From Dorea sp. (GTDB lineage Bacteria; Bacillota; Clostridia; Lachnospirales; Lachnospiraceae), in assembly GCA_022769185.1 (NCBI GenBank), contig JALEKG010000036.1, positions 1-64,000 on the forward strand: a stretch of DNA of 64,000 bases, given 5' to 3'. Below the pieces are notes generated by a model. That model had not been told where the DNA came from. It was given only the letters and a program-made list of their open reading frames with translations, and ran no database searches. This document shows, piece by piece, positions 27,621 to 37,243 of this stretch; the first letter of the stretch is position 1; each line of letters begins with the position of its first letter. Made by a program: the position numbers and the translations under genes.

Positions 27621-28805
27621 ATGAAAATTATTATTGCCGGGATGGGATATGTTGGACTTGCAAATGCGATTCTGCTATCACAGAACCAAGAAGTGTTTGC
27701 TTATGATATCGCGAAAGAGCGGGTGGATATGGTGAATGATCATGTTTCACCGATCAAAGATAAGGAAATTGAAGACTATCTGGCCAATCAACAGCTGAAT
27801 CTATATTGTGGTACAAAATTGGAACCAGAATTGAAAAATGCAGATTTTGTGATTATTTCCACACCGACAAATTATGATCCGGAGATGAATTATTTTGATA
27901 CATCCTCTGTAGAAAATGTTATAGAGATTATCAGGAAGACGAATCCGGCGGTTACGATTGTGATTAAATCTACTGTTCCGGTGGGATATACAGAAAAATT
28001 AGTAAAGAAATATCCAGAATGTTGTTTTTTATTCTCTCCGGAATTTCTCCGTGAAGGGAAAGCATTATATGACAATCTATATCCTTCAAGAATTGTTGTT
28101 GGTTCTCCAAAGGGAAATGCTGAGCTTGGTAAGCGGGCTGAGATATTTGCAAATCTTTTAAAAGAAGGAGCTGTAAAAGAAGAAATCCCAGTTCTTCTGA
28201 CTGAAGCAACAGAGGCAGAGGCAATTAAATTATTTGCAAATACATACCTTGCTCTTCGAGTGGCATACTTTAACGAGCTGGATACTTATGCTGAGATGAA
28301 GGGTCTGGATTCCAAACAGATCATTGAAGGAGTAGGTTTAGATCCACGTATAGGTATGCATTATAATAATCCTTCTTTTGGCTACGGGGGATATTGTCTG
28401 CCGAAAGATACAAAACAGTTACTTGCCAATTATCAAAATGTTCCGAATGAAATTATGGGAGCAATTGTGGAGGCGAATCGTACAAGAAAAGATTTTATAG
28501 CTTCTCAGATACTGAAAAAGAATCCGCAGACGGTGGGGGTGTATCGCCTGGCGATGAAATTTAATTCAGATAATTTTAGACATTCGTCAATTCAGGGAGT
28601 CATGAAACGGTTGAAAGGTGAAGGGGTGGAAGTTGTAATCTATGATCCGATGATTAAAGAAAAAGAATTTGCCAGATCAAAAGTTATCGATGATTTCCAG
28701 AAATTTAAGGACATGTCGGATGTAATTGTTGCCAATAGATATGATCATGAATTGGATGATGTGAAGGGCAAAGTATATACAAGAGATATTTTTTATCGGG
28801 ATTAA
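27621..28805 (+). CDS. ugd: UDP-glucose 6-dehydrogenase family protein
   Basis: Oxidises UDP-glucose to UDP-glucuronate in two NAD-dependent steps (or a related UDP-sugar). The 394 residues match the short HasB-like form: Rossmann start [27 protein letters not shown] near residue 78, the PEFLREG motif near 139, and the catalytic loop [14 protein letters not shown] with Cys259. The product implies an acidic sugar, or something made from one, in the surface polymer. UDP-ManNAc dehydrogenase is a less likely alternative. GGGGG lies upstream of the ATG, and the gene follows the flippase in the same operon. Confidence 0.9.
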   Translation: MKIIIAGMGYVGLANAILLSQNQEVFAYDIAKERVDMVNDHVSPIKDKEIEDYLANQQLNLYCGTKLEPELKNADFVIISTPTNYDPEMNYFDTSSVENVIEIIRKTNPAVTIVIKSTVPVGYTEKLVKKYPECCFLFSPEFLREGKALYDNLYPSRIVVGSPKGNAELGKRAEIFANLLKEGAVKEEIPVLLTEATEAEAIKLFANTYLALRVAYFNELDTYAEMKGLDSKQIIEGVGLDPRIGMHYNNPSFGYGGYCLPKDTKQLLANYQNVPNEIMGAIVEANRTRKDFIASQILKKNPQTVGVYRLAMKFNSDNFRHSSIQGVMKRLKGEGVEVVIYDPMIKEKEFARSKVIDDFQKFKDMSDVIVANRYDHELDDVKGKVYTRDIFYRD

Positions 28806-28867
28806 TAAAAAGAATATTTTCGAGCCTTAAGGAGGCAGCTTGTGTTTTGGTATGAAAGGAGCAATTT

Positions 28868-29770
28868 TTGAGTAGATCAATAGGATTTGTTATACTTCAT
28901 TATAATACGATGAAGGAGACAATGGATTGTGTGGCGTCGATTGACAATAATATTGATACTGAAAAATATCATATTGTTATTGTTGATAATGCGTCTCCAA
29001 ATGGTAGTGGAAAAGAATTAGAAGAGTATTATGAACATTCTGAGAAAGTAACAGTGCTTTTAAGTGAAGAAAATCTTGGCTTTGCAAAAGGAAATAATAT
29101 TGGATATCAGTATTGTGTTCAAAAGTTAAAAAGTGATTTTGTATGTGCACTTAATAATGATACGCTGCTGATTCAAAAAAATTTTTTTTCATTAATTGAA
29201 AAGGAATTTGAGCAAAGTGATTTTGGTATTTTAGGACCGAGAATTATTTTAAGAGATGGGAGTACTAATATTTTATATTATCGTTTTCCAGAATTACAAT
29301 ACTTTGAAAATGAGCTTAGGATTCACAAAAATGAGTACTGGCAGATGAAATGGGGATTGAATTACCCTATTGTTGCGTTTAAACTTACAAGAGATAAGAT
29401 CTGTAAGTTGTTTGGAAAACCAAGAGAGTCCCGACATAAGAAATATCAATTGTTTGACCATCTGGATCAGCGAAGAGAAGATGTGGTGCTTCATGGATGT
29501 TGTATTATTTTTTCACCACGGTATATGCAATATTATCAGGATGCTTTTCATCCGGATACTTTCTTGTATAAGGAGGAGGAATTATTGTATCTGAGATGTA
29601 AAAAAAAGGGATTGAAAATTGTGTACAATCCAGAACTGGTGATAAGACATTTAGAGGATATCGCTACAAATTCTGTGAACAGAAAGAGAAGAAAAAGAAT
29701 AATGTATTGGCTTGAGAATCAGATTCAGTCATTAGAAATTTTAATTGATGAGTTAAATAAAGGAGAATAA
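28868..29770 (+). CDS. Family 2 glycosyltransferase (rhamnosyltransferase-like)
   Basis: A 300-residue GT-A fold enzyme acting on the cytoplasmic face. Features: nucleotide-sugar start SIGFVILHYNTMKETMDCV, acidic patch VIVDNASPNGS, ENLGFAKGNNIGYQY, and ALNNDTLL, where the NND occupies the metal-binding DxD position, as in WbbL-type rhamnosyltransferases. The C-terminal part HGCCIIF..EELLYLRCKKKGLKIVYNPE also fits that group. The start is TTG at 28868, with GAAAGGAG a few bases upstream; no ATG near the N-terminal strand is available. The acceptor and exact donor are not known. Confidence 0.8.
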   Translation: MSRSIGFVILHYNTMKETMDCVASIDNNIDTEKYHIVIVDNASPNGSGKELEEYYEHSEKVTVLLSEENLGFAKGNNIGYQYCVQKLKSDFVCALNNDTLLIQKNFFSLIEKEFEQSDFGILGPRIILRDGSTNILYYRFPELQYFENELRIHKNEYWQMKWGLNYPIVAFKLTRDKICKLFGKPRESRHKKYQLFDHLDQRREDVVLHGCCIIFSPRYMQYYQDAFHPDTFLYKEEELLYLRCKKKGLKIVYNPELVIRHLEDIATNSVNRKRRKRIMYWLENQIQSLEILIDELNKGE

Positions 29771-29772
29771 AA

Positions 29773-30669
29773 ATGCTGGTATCTATTGTGATTCCAATGT
29801 ATAACAGAGAAAAAACGATTCAGATGGCTGTTGAAAGTATTTTAAAACAGACATATCAGGATATTGAAGTAATTGTTGTGGATGACTGTTCAACGGACGG
29901 GTCTGTAGAAGTAGTAAAAAATATGCATGATGAAAGAATTAGAGTTATCACCTGTGAAAAAAATGGTGGCGCATGCGTTGCCAGAAATATAGGCATTGAA
30001 AATGCGAATGGACAAGTGGTTGCTTTTCAAGACAGTGATGATTTCTGGCATGAAGATAAACTTGAAAAATCTCTGTATTATTTGAATAAGGAAAATGCAG
30101 ATATGGTTTTTTCGGCTGTATTTCGAAAAGGTGAGAATCAATATGGTGATGAAAGAAGGGTCGTTCCAACATATAATTTAAATTATGAAAAGAATAAGCT
30201 GGCTAGAGTCTTGATGATGAATTGCGTAAGTACGCAGACAATTGTGGCAAAAAAGAATGTTTTGGAAAAGGTTCGGTTTGATGAAAGGCTACCAAGATTT
30301 CAGGACTGGGATTTCGCACTGCAAGTATTAAAGTGTGGATTTGATGTTTATTATATAGATGAACCTTTGGTTGACTGTTGGGTTCAGGAAGATAGCATAA
30401 CAAAAGATTATACGAAGGCAATTAAAGCGTTGGAGATATTTGAAAAGAAATATGAAGCAGAATATCGACAAAATAAGCAGGCTGCTTATGAATTCTTCTG
30501 GAGGATGGCATATTTTCTTGAAGAGTCTGGAAACAGTGGTGCGGCGTATTTTAAAAAAGCATATATGGTTCGAAAAGAAAAAGGTATGCTTTTTCGATAC
30601 TATTTAGCTAGACTGAATCTGTATAAATTATTTAATCGTTTTTATGTGAAACTTACCTGTATAAAGTAA
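29773..30669 (+). CDS. Family 2 glycosyltransferase
   Basis: A 298-residue enzyme with the standard GT2 N-terminal half: LVSIVIPMYNREKTIQMAVESILKQTYQDIEVIVVDDCSTDGS, then GGACVARNIGIENANGQVVAFQDSDDFW, where DSDD is the metal and nucleotide-binding motif and the final Asp-Phe-Trp the usual acceptor-side loop. The C-terminal half (FQDWDFALQVLKCG) supplies the probable catalytic acidic residues. It starts two bases after the previous gene with GGAG in place, so the two are co-translated. The sugar specificity is not readable. Confidence 0.82.
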   Translation: MLVSIVIPMYNREKTIQMAVESILKQTYQDIEVIVVDDCSTDGSVEVVKNMHDERIRVITCEKNGGACVARNIGIENANGQVVAFQDSDDFWHEDKLEKSLYYLNKENADMVFSAVFRKGENQYGDERRVVPTYNLNYEKNKLARVLMMNCVSTQTIVAKKNVLEKVRFDERLPRFQDWDFALQVLKCGFDVYYIDEPLVDCWVQEDSITKDYTKAIKALEIFEKKYEAEYRQNKQAAYEFFWRMAYFLEESGNSGAAYFKKAYMVRKEKGMLFRYYLARLNLYKLFNRFYVKLTCIK

Positions 30670-30718
30670 TTTTCCGGTGAGGATAATCGGTCTTAGAAAG
30701 ATAAGAAGAAAGGGAAAA

Positions 30719-31654
30719 ATGGGATTAGACAATAGTAAAAGCAAAAAAGTGAATATTATACTGTCTTCGTATAACGGAGAAAAATATATACATGAGCAGA
30801 TTGAAAGCTTATTAGAGCAAGATTATGACAATCTTGAAATACATATTAGAGATGATGGATCTTCGGATCAGACTAGAGATATTCTTAAAGAATATCAGGA
30901 AAACAATAAAGAGAAAATTTTTGTATATTTTGGTGATAACGTCGGATATAAAAAAAGTTTTCAGTGGTTGATACAAAATTGTGGTAATGCAGATTATTTT
31001 GCGTTTTGCGATCAGGATGATCACTGGTATCCTGGGAAAATTTCACGTGCGGTTGCCTGTCTTGAAAAAAAAGAAATGGATGTTCCGGGAGTTTATCTTT
31101 GCGATTTCTTCTGGTGTGATGCGAAGATGAACCGTGAGTACAAAAGTGAAGCTTATAAAAAGAAGCATTCTTTAGAAAAATATGTTACGTTTGGCGATAG
31201 AAATGCGTTTGGATTTACAGAGGTTTTTAATAAACGTGCGGCAGATGCTGTTAAGGATAAGAAATGTTTTACTCAGTGTTCACACGATGAGATTGTTTAT
31301 ATGTACTGCTTGTGTAATGGATATACAATCTGGGATGATCAGGTAGAGGCAGATTACAGACGTCATGGAGGAAATGCCTCTTCTTTGGAATTAGTTGGAG
31401 GGAATAAGTGGAGTCATTTCTTGTGGCGTGTAAAAACATTTCTTCTGAATTCAAAAAGAGAAGAAATGTATACTAGAATGAGAGCTTTTTATGATAGTTT
31501 TCAGGATGAAATGGATTCTTATACGAGAAATGTATATAGACTATATTTGGGAAATAAAGGGAATGTAAAAAAAATGTTTTATCCGGTAAGATATAGAGAT
31601 TCTTTTATGGATGAAATAGCGATTAGAATCTTATTTTTGCTTGGACGAGTTTAA
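30719..31654 (+). CDS. Family 2 glycosyltransferase, rhamnosyltransferase-like
   Basis: A GT2 enzyme of 311 residues from the ATG at 30719; a GTG at 30677 is in frame but has no ribosome binding site, while AGAAAGGG precedes 30719. Motifs: VNIILSSYNGEKYIHEQIESLLEQDY, IRDDGSSDQTRDIL, and AFCDQDDHWYPGK, whose DQDD-x-W form is common in rhamnosyltransferases of wall polysaccharide loci. The C-terminal half has the conserved SHDEIVYMYCLCNGY and the YRRHGGNAS element. It follows its neighbour by 49 bases in the same transcription unit. Confidence 0.8.
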   Translation: MGLDNSKSKKVNIILSSYNGEKYIHEQIESLLEQDYDNLEIHIRDDGSSDQTRDILKEYQENNKEKIFVYFGDNVGYKKSFQWLIQNCGNADYFAFCDQDDHWYPGKISRAVACLEKKEMDVPGVYLCDFFWCDAKMNREYKSEAYKKKHSLEKYVTFGDRNAFGFTEVFNKRAADAVKDKKCFTQCSHDEIVYMYCLCNGYTIWDDQVEADYRRHGGNASSLELVGGNKWSHFLWRVKTFLLNSKREEMYTRMRAFYDSFQDEMDSYTRNVYRLYLGNKGNVKKMFYPVRYRDSFMDEIAIRILFLLGRV

Positions 31655-31674
31655 TATAAGGAAAATGGTGAATT

Positions 31675-32523
31675 ATGCTATATAAAGAATATGAGAAAGA
31701 AGCATTAGAGAAACTGAAGCAGATTGAGTTGGAGATACTGCATGATTTTCAGGATTTGTGTGAAAGACATAATATTGAGTATTTTGCAGGAGGAGGAACG
31801 GCAATCGGGGCGGTTCGTCATAAAGGAATTATTCCGTGGGATGATGATATAGATGTGAATTTGCTGCGAAAGGATTATGAGAAGTTTTTAAAATATGCAG
31901 AATTAGAGTATTCAGATAAATATGAACTGGTCAATGCAGAAAAAAATCCATTGTATCCGCTCATGAGTACCAGATGGATGAAAAAAGGTACAAAATTTAA
32001 AGAGGAATGTTTTAAAGATCTGGATATTGATTTGGGAGTCTTTCTTGATATTTATTGTTTCGACAATGTACCGGACAGTGACAGAAAGATGAAAATACAA
32101 GGATATAAAGTATGGTTTTTAAATAAATTAATGATACTTAAGGTGGTAAAAAAGCCGGTATTATATTTTGGGGGCTGGAAAGCAAAAATAGTGTACTTCA
32201 TCTCAGCTGCGGTGCACTGGGGATTAAATGTACTGCCGGTTTCTAATCAATTTCTTTATAGAAAGGTAAAAAAGGAATTAACAAAATATAATAATCGTAA
32301 TACAAAGCGGGTTGCATATTATTTTGACCCAACACCATTTACGAGTGTGATTTATAAAAAAGATATATTTCCGACAAAAAAAGTCCCGTTTGAACAGGGT
32401 GAGATGAAGGTCATGCAACATGTGGAAGCATATTTATCCAAAAGATTTGGAGATTATATGACATTGCCGCCGGAAGAAAAACGACATAATCATCCTCCAT
32501 ATCTGTTTGACCTGGGTAAATAG
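31675..32523 (+). CDS. LicD-family phosphotransferase
   Basis: LicD proteins move a phosphorylated alcohol (phosphocholine, ribitol phosphate or similar) from a CDP carrier onto a glycan; the fold is shared with the human ribitol-phosphate transferases FKTN and FKRP. The 282 residues carry the hallmark N-terminal block FAGGGTAIGAVRHKGIIPWD followed by the acidic run DDDID near residues 56-60, which binds metal. No choline kinase or choline transporter gene is nearby, whereas a CDP-polyol-type cytidylyltransferase follows directly. I therefore infer polyol phosphate rather than phosphocholine as the group moved. Confidence 0.85.
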   Translation: MLYKEYEKEALEKLKQIELEILHDFQDLCERHNIEYFAGGGTAIGAVRHKGIIPWDDDIDVNLLRKDYEKFLKYAELEYSDKYELVNAEKNPLYPLMSTRWMKKGTKFKEECFKDLDIDLGVFLDIYCFDNVPDSDRKMKIQGYKVWFLNKLMILKVVKKPVLYFGGWKAKIVYFISAAVHWGLNVLPVSNQFLYRKVKKELTKYNNRNTKRVAYYFDPTPFTSVIYKKDIFPTKKVPFEQGEMKVMQHVEAYLSKRFGDYMTLPPEEKRHNHPPYLFDLGK

Positions 32524-32542
32524 AAAGGACAGGCGACGTAGT

Positions 32543-33262
32543 ATGAATATTGCACTTATTTTTGCAGGTGGTTCCGGCAAGAGGATGAACTCAAAATCAA
32601 GACCAAAACAGTTTCTTGAACTTCATGGTAAAGAGATTATAATATATACAATTGAGCATTTTGAGCGTCATCCTGAAATAGATGCTATTGTAGTTGTGTG
32701 TATTGAAGAGTGGATCGATTATTTAAAGACAATTTTAAAGAAAAATGGAATTGAGAAAGTCAAATGGATTGTTCCTGGGGGAGAAACAGGTCAGGACTCT
32801 ATTTATAATGGACTTCAGGTAATTCATGAAAATTGTCCCGAGGATTCGATTGTTTTAATTCATGATGGAGTAAGACCGCTAATTACTGCGGAGCTAATTT
32901 CAGATAATATCCAGTGTGTAAAAGAACACGGCTCAGCTGTTACTGTAGCTCCGGTTACAGAGACTGTAATGCTTACCGCGGATGACAAACTGGTTTATAC
33001 GAGTGTAGAACGAGATAAATGCCGTATGGCCAAGGCTCCGCAAGGATATTATTTGAAAGATATTTATGCTGCGCATAAAAAAGCTATTGCAGAGAATGTC
33101 CACAATAAGATTGATTCTGCAACAATGATGAGTGATTATGGATATTCACTTTATACGGTGGAAGGTGGACCAGAAAATATTAAGATTACAACGCCCTCAG
33201 ATTTTTATATTTTCCGGGCGTTGCTTGATGAAATGGAAAATTCACAGATATTCGGCATTTAG
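32543..33262 (+). CDS. IspD/TarI-family cytidylyltransferase, probably for a CDP-polyol
   Basis: Transfers CMP from CTP to a sugar or polyol phosphate. The 239 residues begin IALIFAGGSGKRMNSKSRPK: AGGxGxRM and PKQFLELHGK are the CTP-binding motifs, and the FAGG form resembles TarI (ribitol-5-phosphate) more than IspD. LIHDGVRPLI and the C-terminal ENIKITTPSDF are typical of the family. Start placed at 32543; an earlier in-frame ATG at 32507 lies inside licD and would add 12 basic residues. Standing between licD and a dehydrogenase, it most likely makes CDP-ribitol, CDP-arabinitol or a CDP-pentulose. A housekeeping IspD role is less likely given the setting. Confidence 0.82.
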   Translation: MNIALIFAGGSGKRMNSKSRPKQFLELHGKEIIIYTIEHFERHPEIDAIVVVCIEEWIDYLKTILKKNGIEKVKWIVPGGETGQDSIYNGLQVIHENCPEDSIVLIHDGVRPLITAELISDNIQCVKEHGSAVTVAPVTETVMLTADDKLVYTSVERDKCRMAKAPQGYYLKDIYAAHKKAIAENVHNKIDSATMMSDYGYSLYTVEGGPENIKITTPSDFYIFRALLDEMENSQIFGI

Positions 33263-33274
33263 AATGGAGAGAAC

Positions 33275-34318
33275 ATGGATAATATTTTGTTAGAAGATAT
33301 AAATTATATTGCGAGGTCAAGTGATATCGACTGGGATGAATTAAGAAACAAAGTAATACTTATTACGGGCGCAACTGGGCTTATTGGTTCACAAATTGTA
33401 CTGGCTCTTGACAGATATAACCGGTTATATGATGGAAAGATCCAAGTGTATGCACTGGCAAGAAATCAGAAAAAAGCAGAAAAAATATTTAAAGAATGTA
33501 GTGACTGTGTAAGTATTGTTGTTGGTGATATCAGGGAGAATATCAATATAGCAGGCAATGTAGACTATATCATTCATGGAGCCAGTATGACCAGCTCAAA
33601 AGAGTTTGTTGATTATCCGGTTGAGACAATTCTTACAGGAATGGATGGTACGAATAATGTTCTTAGTTTTGCAAGGAAAAAGCAGATTAAAGGTATGGTG
33701 TACCTTTCTTCACTTGAAGTATATGGAGTAACAGGTTCAGAAAAGGTGAGTGTTAAGGAAAACGAATACGGATATATTGATCAGCTTTTGCCAAGAAGCA
33801 GTTATTCTGAGGGGAAGAGAATGGCGGAATGCTTATGTATATCGTATGGAAACGAATACAATTTACCAATTAAAATAGTCAGATTATCTCAGACTTTTGG
33901 ACCGGGAGTAGCATATACTGATAATCGTGTATTTGCCCAGTTTGCCAGATGTGCGATAGAAGGTCAGAATATTGTTTTAAAGACCAAGGGAGAAACATAT
34001 AGAAACTATTGTTACACAAGAGATGCGATTATAGGAATTCTCTGTGTACTTTTAAGAGGCAGTGTTAATGAGGCTTATAATATTGCAAATAAAAAAACAG
34101 GAATTAGTATTAAAGACATGGCGTTAATCGTTGCCCATGATATAGCAAAAGATCATATAAAAGTAGTTTTTGATCTTTCAGACGATGTGTCGAAGCTGGG
34201 GTATGGTCCAACAATAAAAATTGCTTTGAATACGGAGAAAATTGAGAAACTTGGATGGAAAGCGGAAGTGAATTTGAAGGATGCATTTGAACGTATGATT
34301 CAAAGTATGAGGATATGA
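33275..34318 (+). CDS. Extended short-chain dehydrogenase (NAD-dependent epimerase/dehydratase family)
   Basis: A 347-residue nucleotide-sugar modifying enzyme. It has the NAD-binding motif GATGLIGSQIV (GxxGxxG), the strand end VDYIIHGASMTSS, the catalytic pair Tyr177 and Lys181 in SYSEGKRMAE with an upstream YLSSLEVYG serine, and late motifs FGPG and NYCYTRDAI. It follows the cytidylyltransferase by 12 bases. In streptococcal loci a reductase of this kind beside a cytidylyltransferase can reduce a CDP-ketopentose to CDP-arabinitol; that would fit here, but epimerase or decarboxylase activity on a UDP-sugar is equally possible. Confidence 0.78.
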   Translation: MDNILLEDINYIARSSDIDWDELRNKVILITGATGLIGSQIVLALDRYNRLYDGKIQVYALARNQKKAEKIFKECSDCVSIVVGDIRENINIAGNVDYIIHGASMTSSKEFVDYPVETILTGMDGTNNVLSFARKKQIKGMVYLSSLEVYGVTGSEKVSVKENEYGYIDQLLPRSSYSEGKRMAECLCISYGNEYNLPIKIVRLSQTFGPGVAYTDNRVFAQFARCAIEGQNIVLKTKGETYRNYCYTRDAIIGILCVLLRGSVNEAYNIANKKTGISIKDMALIVAHDIAKDHIKVVFDLSDDVSKLGYGPTIKIALNTEKIEKLGWKAEVNLKDAFERMIQSMRI

Positions 34319-34319
34319 G

Positions 34320-35330
34320 ATGAATAAACAAAGAGATTATTTGATGGATAATATAAAAGCATTATTATTGTTTCTGGTTGCTTTTGGGCATACTTTGGAT
34401 GTGTACAAGGGGGATGGCGGAATAGAATTATATCTTATGAAATATATATATTTGTTTCATATGCCAATGTTTGCTTTTATTACAGGATATTTTACCAAGG
34501 ATCTTGACAAGGCAAGAAACAATGCTGTTCAGAAAAGTTTAATTCCTTATATAATTTTTCAGGGAGTTTATGTATTAATGGCTACTTTGATGATTTCAGT
34601 AGGATTAGCAACCTTTAATAGTGATACTTTTAGTAATTCGCTTATTATCCCATCGTCTGCATTCTACTATTTACTTGCAGTGTTTTTTTGGAAAGTTTTT
34701 GCGAAGGATATTATGTGTCTGAAGCATCCTTTAATTATAACAATGCTTATGGGCTTAATTATTAGCGTAACGCGGATGAAAGAGTTTCATGTGGGTTATG
34801 GCGCAGTGTTAACTCTTTTGCCGTTTTTTGTTTTGGGAATGCTTTGTGATGCAAATATAATACAGAAAATAAAAAGTATTCCTACGGTTATTGCATTATT
34901 GATATTGTTAGCTGGAATTATTCCGGCTACTTATCTGCCATATGAAATACACAGTATACGAATGACATATTCATCAGTAGGTTTTAGTAATGTTCAGGGG
35001 ATTTTGTATCGAATAGTATTTTATTTGATAGCAGTTATTATGGGAATAGCGATTATTCGTTTGATGAGTGTAAAGGAAACTAAGTTTTCATATATTGGGA
35101 GAGCTTCAATCCTTGTGTATGCAGGATCTACTTTTTTGGCACCACATGCATACATAATTTTGGACAATCTTTTTGCGTTTTCTCAAAACAGAGTTATAAA
35201 CATGATAGGAATGGTTGTATTTTGTATAGTGGTGGTGCTGATTTGTTCGTTGCCGATTTTCCTGAAATGGTATAATGCTATCATAAATGGAATTAATATA
35301 TTAATCTTTAAAAGAATGGATGATAAATAA
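34320..35330 (+). CDS. Membrane acyltransferase (acyltransferase_3 family)
   Basis: Integral membrane protein of 336 residues with about ten helices. The N terminus MNKQRDYLMDNIKALLLFLV followed by AFGHTLD carries the family's catalytic histidine in the first helix region (F-G-H), and FHMPMFAFITGYF is the conserved second helix. These enzymes add acetyl or other acyl groups to sugars on the outer side of the membrane, as in O-acetylation of wall polysaccharides. The start lies one base after the previous stop, and its end overlaps the next gene by one base, so it is embedded in the operon. Confidence 0.85.
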   Translation: MNKQRDYLMDNIKALLLFLVAFGHTLDVYKGDGGIELYLMKYIYLFHMPMFAFITGYFTKDLDKARNNAVQKSLIPYIIFQGVYVLMATLMISVGLATFNSDTFSNSLIIPSSAFYYLLAVFFWKVFAKDIMCLKHPLIITMLMGLIISVTRMKEFHVGYGAVLTLLPFFVLGMLCDANIIQKIKSIPTVIALLILLAGIIPATYLPYEIHSIRMTYSSVGFSNVQGILYRIVFYLIAVIMGIAIIRLMSVKETKFSYIGRASILVYAGSTFLAPHAYIILDNLFAFSQNRVINMIGMVVFCIVVVLICSLPIFLKWYNAIINGINILIFKRMDDK

Positions 35331-36151
35331 TGTATGAACATACTTTTGTAATCTGCGCATATAAGGAAAGTCCGTATTTGGAAGAATGCGTAAAATCATT
35401 AATTAGACAAACTATAAAGTCAAATATTATTATTGTTACTTCGACTCCGAATTCTTACATAGAGGATATTGCAGGAAAATATCATTTGCCTTATTATGTA
35501 AATGAAGGCCAGGGGGGAATTACCCAAGATTGGAATTTTGGGTATCGGTGTGCAAGAAAATATAATAAAAGTAAATATATTACGATTGCACATCAGGATG
35601 ATATATACGAAAAAGAATATTTAGCCCTGGTTTTTCAATTTTTAAAGAAGGCGTCTCATCCAATCATTGGGTTTGGTGATTATTATGAGATAAGAGATGG
35701 GATACGAGTGAAAAAAAATAAACTTTTAATTGTAAAGCGATTCATGCTTATGCCACTGCGTATTTCCAGTCTGCAGAAATCATGTTGGGTACGAAGGAGG
35801 ATCCTTTCATTCGGTTCACCAATTTGTTGTCCATCAGTTACTTTTGCTGCAGATAATTTACCGGACGTTATATTTGAAAATCATTATCGGGCATGTGAAG
35901 ACTGGGAAGCATGGGAAAAATTATCAAAACGAAAAGGAGAATTTGTGTATATTCCTAAAATGATAATGGGACATAGGATACATGAGGATTCAGAAACTAC
36001 AGCAGCTATAGGAGATAATAAGCGTACAGATGAAGAATTTGAGATGTTCTGTAAGTTTTGGCCAAGATGGTTTGCTAAAATATTATTAAGACAGTATTCG
36101 AAAGGACAGCAGTCTAATCAATTAGGGAAGACTGTAAGAGAAGAATTATGA
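35330..36151 (+). CDS. Family 2-like glycosyltransferase
   Basis: A 273-residue protein with a somewhat divergent GT2 pattern: HTFVICAYKESPYLEECVKSLIRQT at the start, a short first Rossmann half, then GGITQDWNFGYRCARKYN and ITIAHQDDIYEKEY, where HQDD stands at the metal-binding position. The second half includes ICCPSVTFA and CEDWEAWEKLSKRKGEF, typical of transferases in capsule loci. It overlaps the acyltransferase stop (TAATG) and in turn overlaps the next gene (ATGA), so the three are translationally coupled. Specificity unknown. Confidence 0.75.
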   Translation: MYEHTFVICAYKESPYLEECVKSLIRQTIKSNIIIVTSTPNSYIEDIAGKYHLPYYVNEGQGGITQDWNFGYRCARKYNKSKYITIAHQDDIYEKEYLALVFQFLKKASHPIIGFGDYYEIRDGIRVKKNKLLIVKRFMLMPLRISSLQKSCWVRRRILSFGSPICCPSVTFAADNLPDVIFENHYRACEDWEAWEKLSKRKGEFVYIPKMIMGHRIHEDSETTAAIGDNKRTDEEFEMFCKFWPRWFAKILLRQYSKGQQSNQLGKTVREEL

Positions 36152-36840
36152 AAAAACTAATTATTATTCCTGCATTTAATGAAGAAAGCAATATAGAAAA
36201 AACAGTGACTGCGATTCAAGAGAATGCAGATGGTTTTGATTATGTAATCATTAATGATTGTTCTGGAGATCGGACAAGGCAGATTTGTGAAGAAAAGGGA
36301 TATAATATTATCAATCTTCCAATAAACCTTGGAATTGGCGGAGCGGTTCAGACAGGATATAAGTATGCTTTGGAACATGGATATGATGTTGCGGTTCAGG
36401 TGGATGGTGATGGTCAGCATAATCCGGAATTTCTTAGTATTATGGCTGAGCATTTGATGGATAAAGGATTAGACATGGTGATTGGTTCTCGTTTTATTGA
36501 AAAGGAAGGATTTCAATCTTCTAAGCTAAGAAGAGTGGGAATCATATTTTTTTCTAAGTTAATATATTTGCTGACGGGTACAAAGATTACAGATCCTACT
36601 TCTGGCCTTCGGATGATCGGAAGAAATGTGATGGCTCTTTTTGCAGTTGACTATCCGAGGGATTATCCCGAACCGGAAAGTGTTGTTGCTGTATTACGAC
36701 GGAACATGAAAGTCGAGGAGATCCCAGTTGTTATGAAGGAAAGAGAAGGCGGTGTTTCTTCGATTTCAATGAAGAAATCTGTTTATTATATGGTAAAGGT
36801 TACATTGGCGATATTGATTGAACGTATAAGAAAGTATTAG
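36148..36840 (+). CDS. DPM1/GacI-like polyprenyl-phosphate glycosyltransferase
   Basis: Family 2 enzyme of the dolichyl-phosphate mannose synthase type, loading one sugar on undecaprenyl phosphate at the inner face. The 230 residues show LIIIPAFNEESNIEKTV, YVIINDCSGDRT, NLGIGGAVQTGYKYA, the metal site QVDGDGQHNPE, and VIGSRF...TDPTSGLRM near 130-160; a hydrophobic C-terminal stretch (YYMVKVTLAILIERI) can touch the membrane. A DUF2304 partner and a GT-C-like protein follow, the same trio as GacI, GacJ and GacL of group A streptococcus, which adds GlcNAc side groups to rhamnan. That role is inferred from the context. Confidence 0.88.
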   Translation: MKKLIIIPAFNEESNIEKTVTAIQENADGFDYVIINDCSGDRTRQICEEKGYNIINLPINLGIGGAVQTGYKYALEHGYDVAVQVDGDGQHNPEFLSIMAEHLMDKGLDMVIGSRFIEKEGFQSSKLRRVGIIFFSKLIYLLTGTKITDPTSGLRMIGRNVMALFAVDYPRDYPEPESVVAVLRRNMKVEEIPVVMKEREGGVSSISMKKSVYYMVKVTLAILIERIRKY

Positions 36841-36851
36841 GTGGATGTAGT

Positions 36852-37199
36852 ATGAATATTAAATTACAAATAATCGTTGCAATTATTATTATTATTGCCC
36901 TTTGTGTGATTATAAATATGATTCGGTCGAAACGACTGGAACTCAGATATGCATTAGCATGGTTAATTGTAGGGATGGGGACGTTAATCTTAGATTGTTT
37001 CCCGGAAGTAATGATCTGGATGGCGCGAAAGTTAGGAATTGCAAGTCCGGTTAATATGCTTTTTTTCTTTGGCTTTTGTTTTTCCTTAGTAATTATTTTT
37101 GTTTTAACAGTAGCAGTTTCACGTATGTCTATAAGAATTAAACAGTTGGCCCAGGAATTGGCGTTATATGAAAAGGATAATGAGGATAACAAGATATAA
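36852..37199 (+). CDS. DUF2304 small membrane protein (GacJ-like partner)
   Basis: A 115-residue protein with three hydrophobic segments (about 4-24, 33-53, 70-92), the conserved RSKRLELRYALAWLIVGMG block between the first two, and a charged C-terminal tail. DUF2304 proteins usually sit right next to GacI-like transferases; GacJ of group A streptococcus binds GacI and raises its activity. Here it starts 11 bases after that transferase, with AGGTGG as ribosome binding site. It is most likely the activating membrane subunit of the preceding enzyme. Confidence 0.82.
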   Translation: MNIKLQIIVAIIIIIALCVIINMIRSKRLELRYALAWLIVGMGTLILDCFPEVMIWMARKLGIASPVNMLFFFGFCFSLVIIFVLTVAVSRMSIRIKQLAQELALYEKDNEDNKI

Positions 37200-37243
37200 T
37201 TCATTTTGAAAAATTAAAATTAAAAAGGTAGAAGAACTATATT

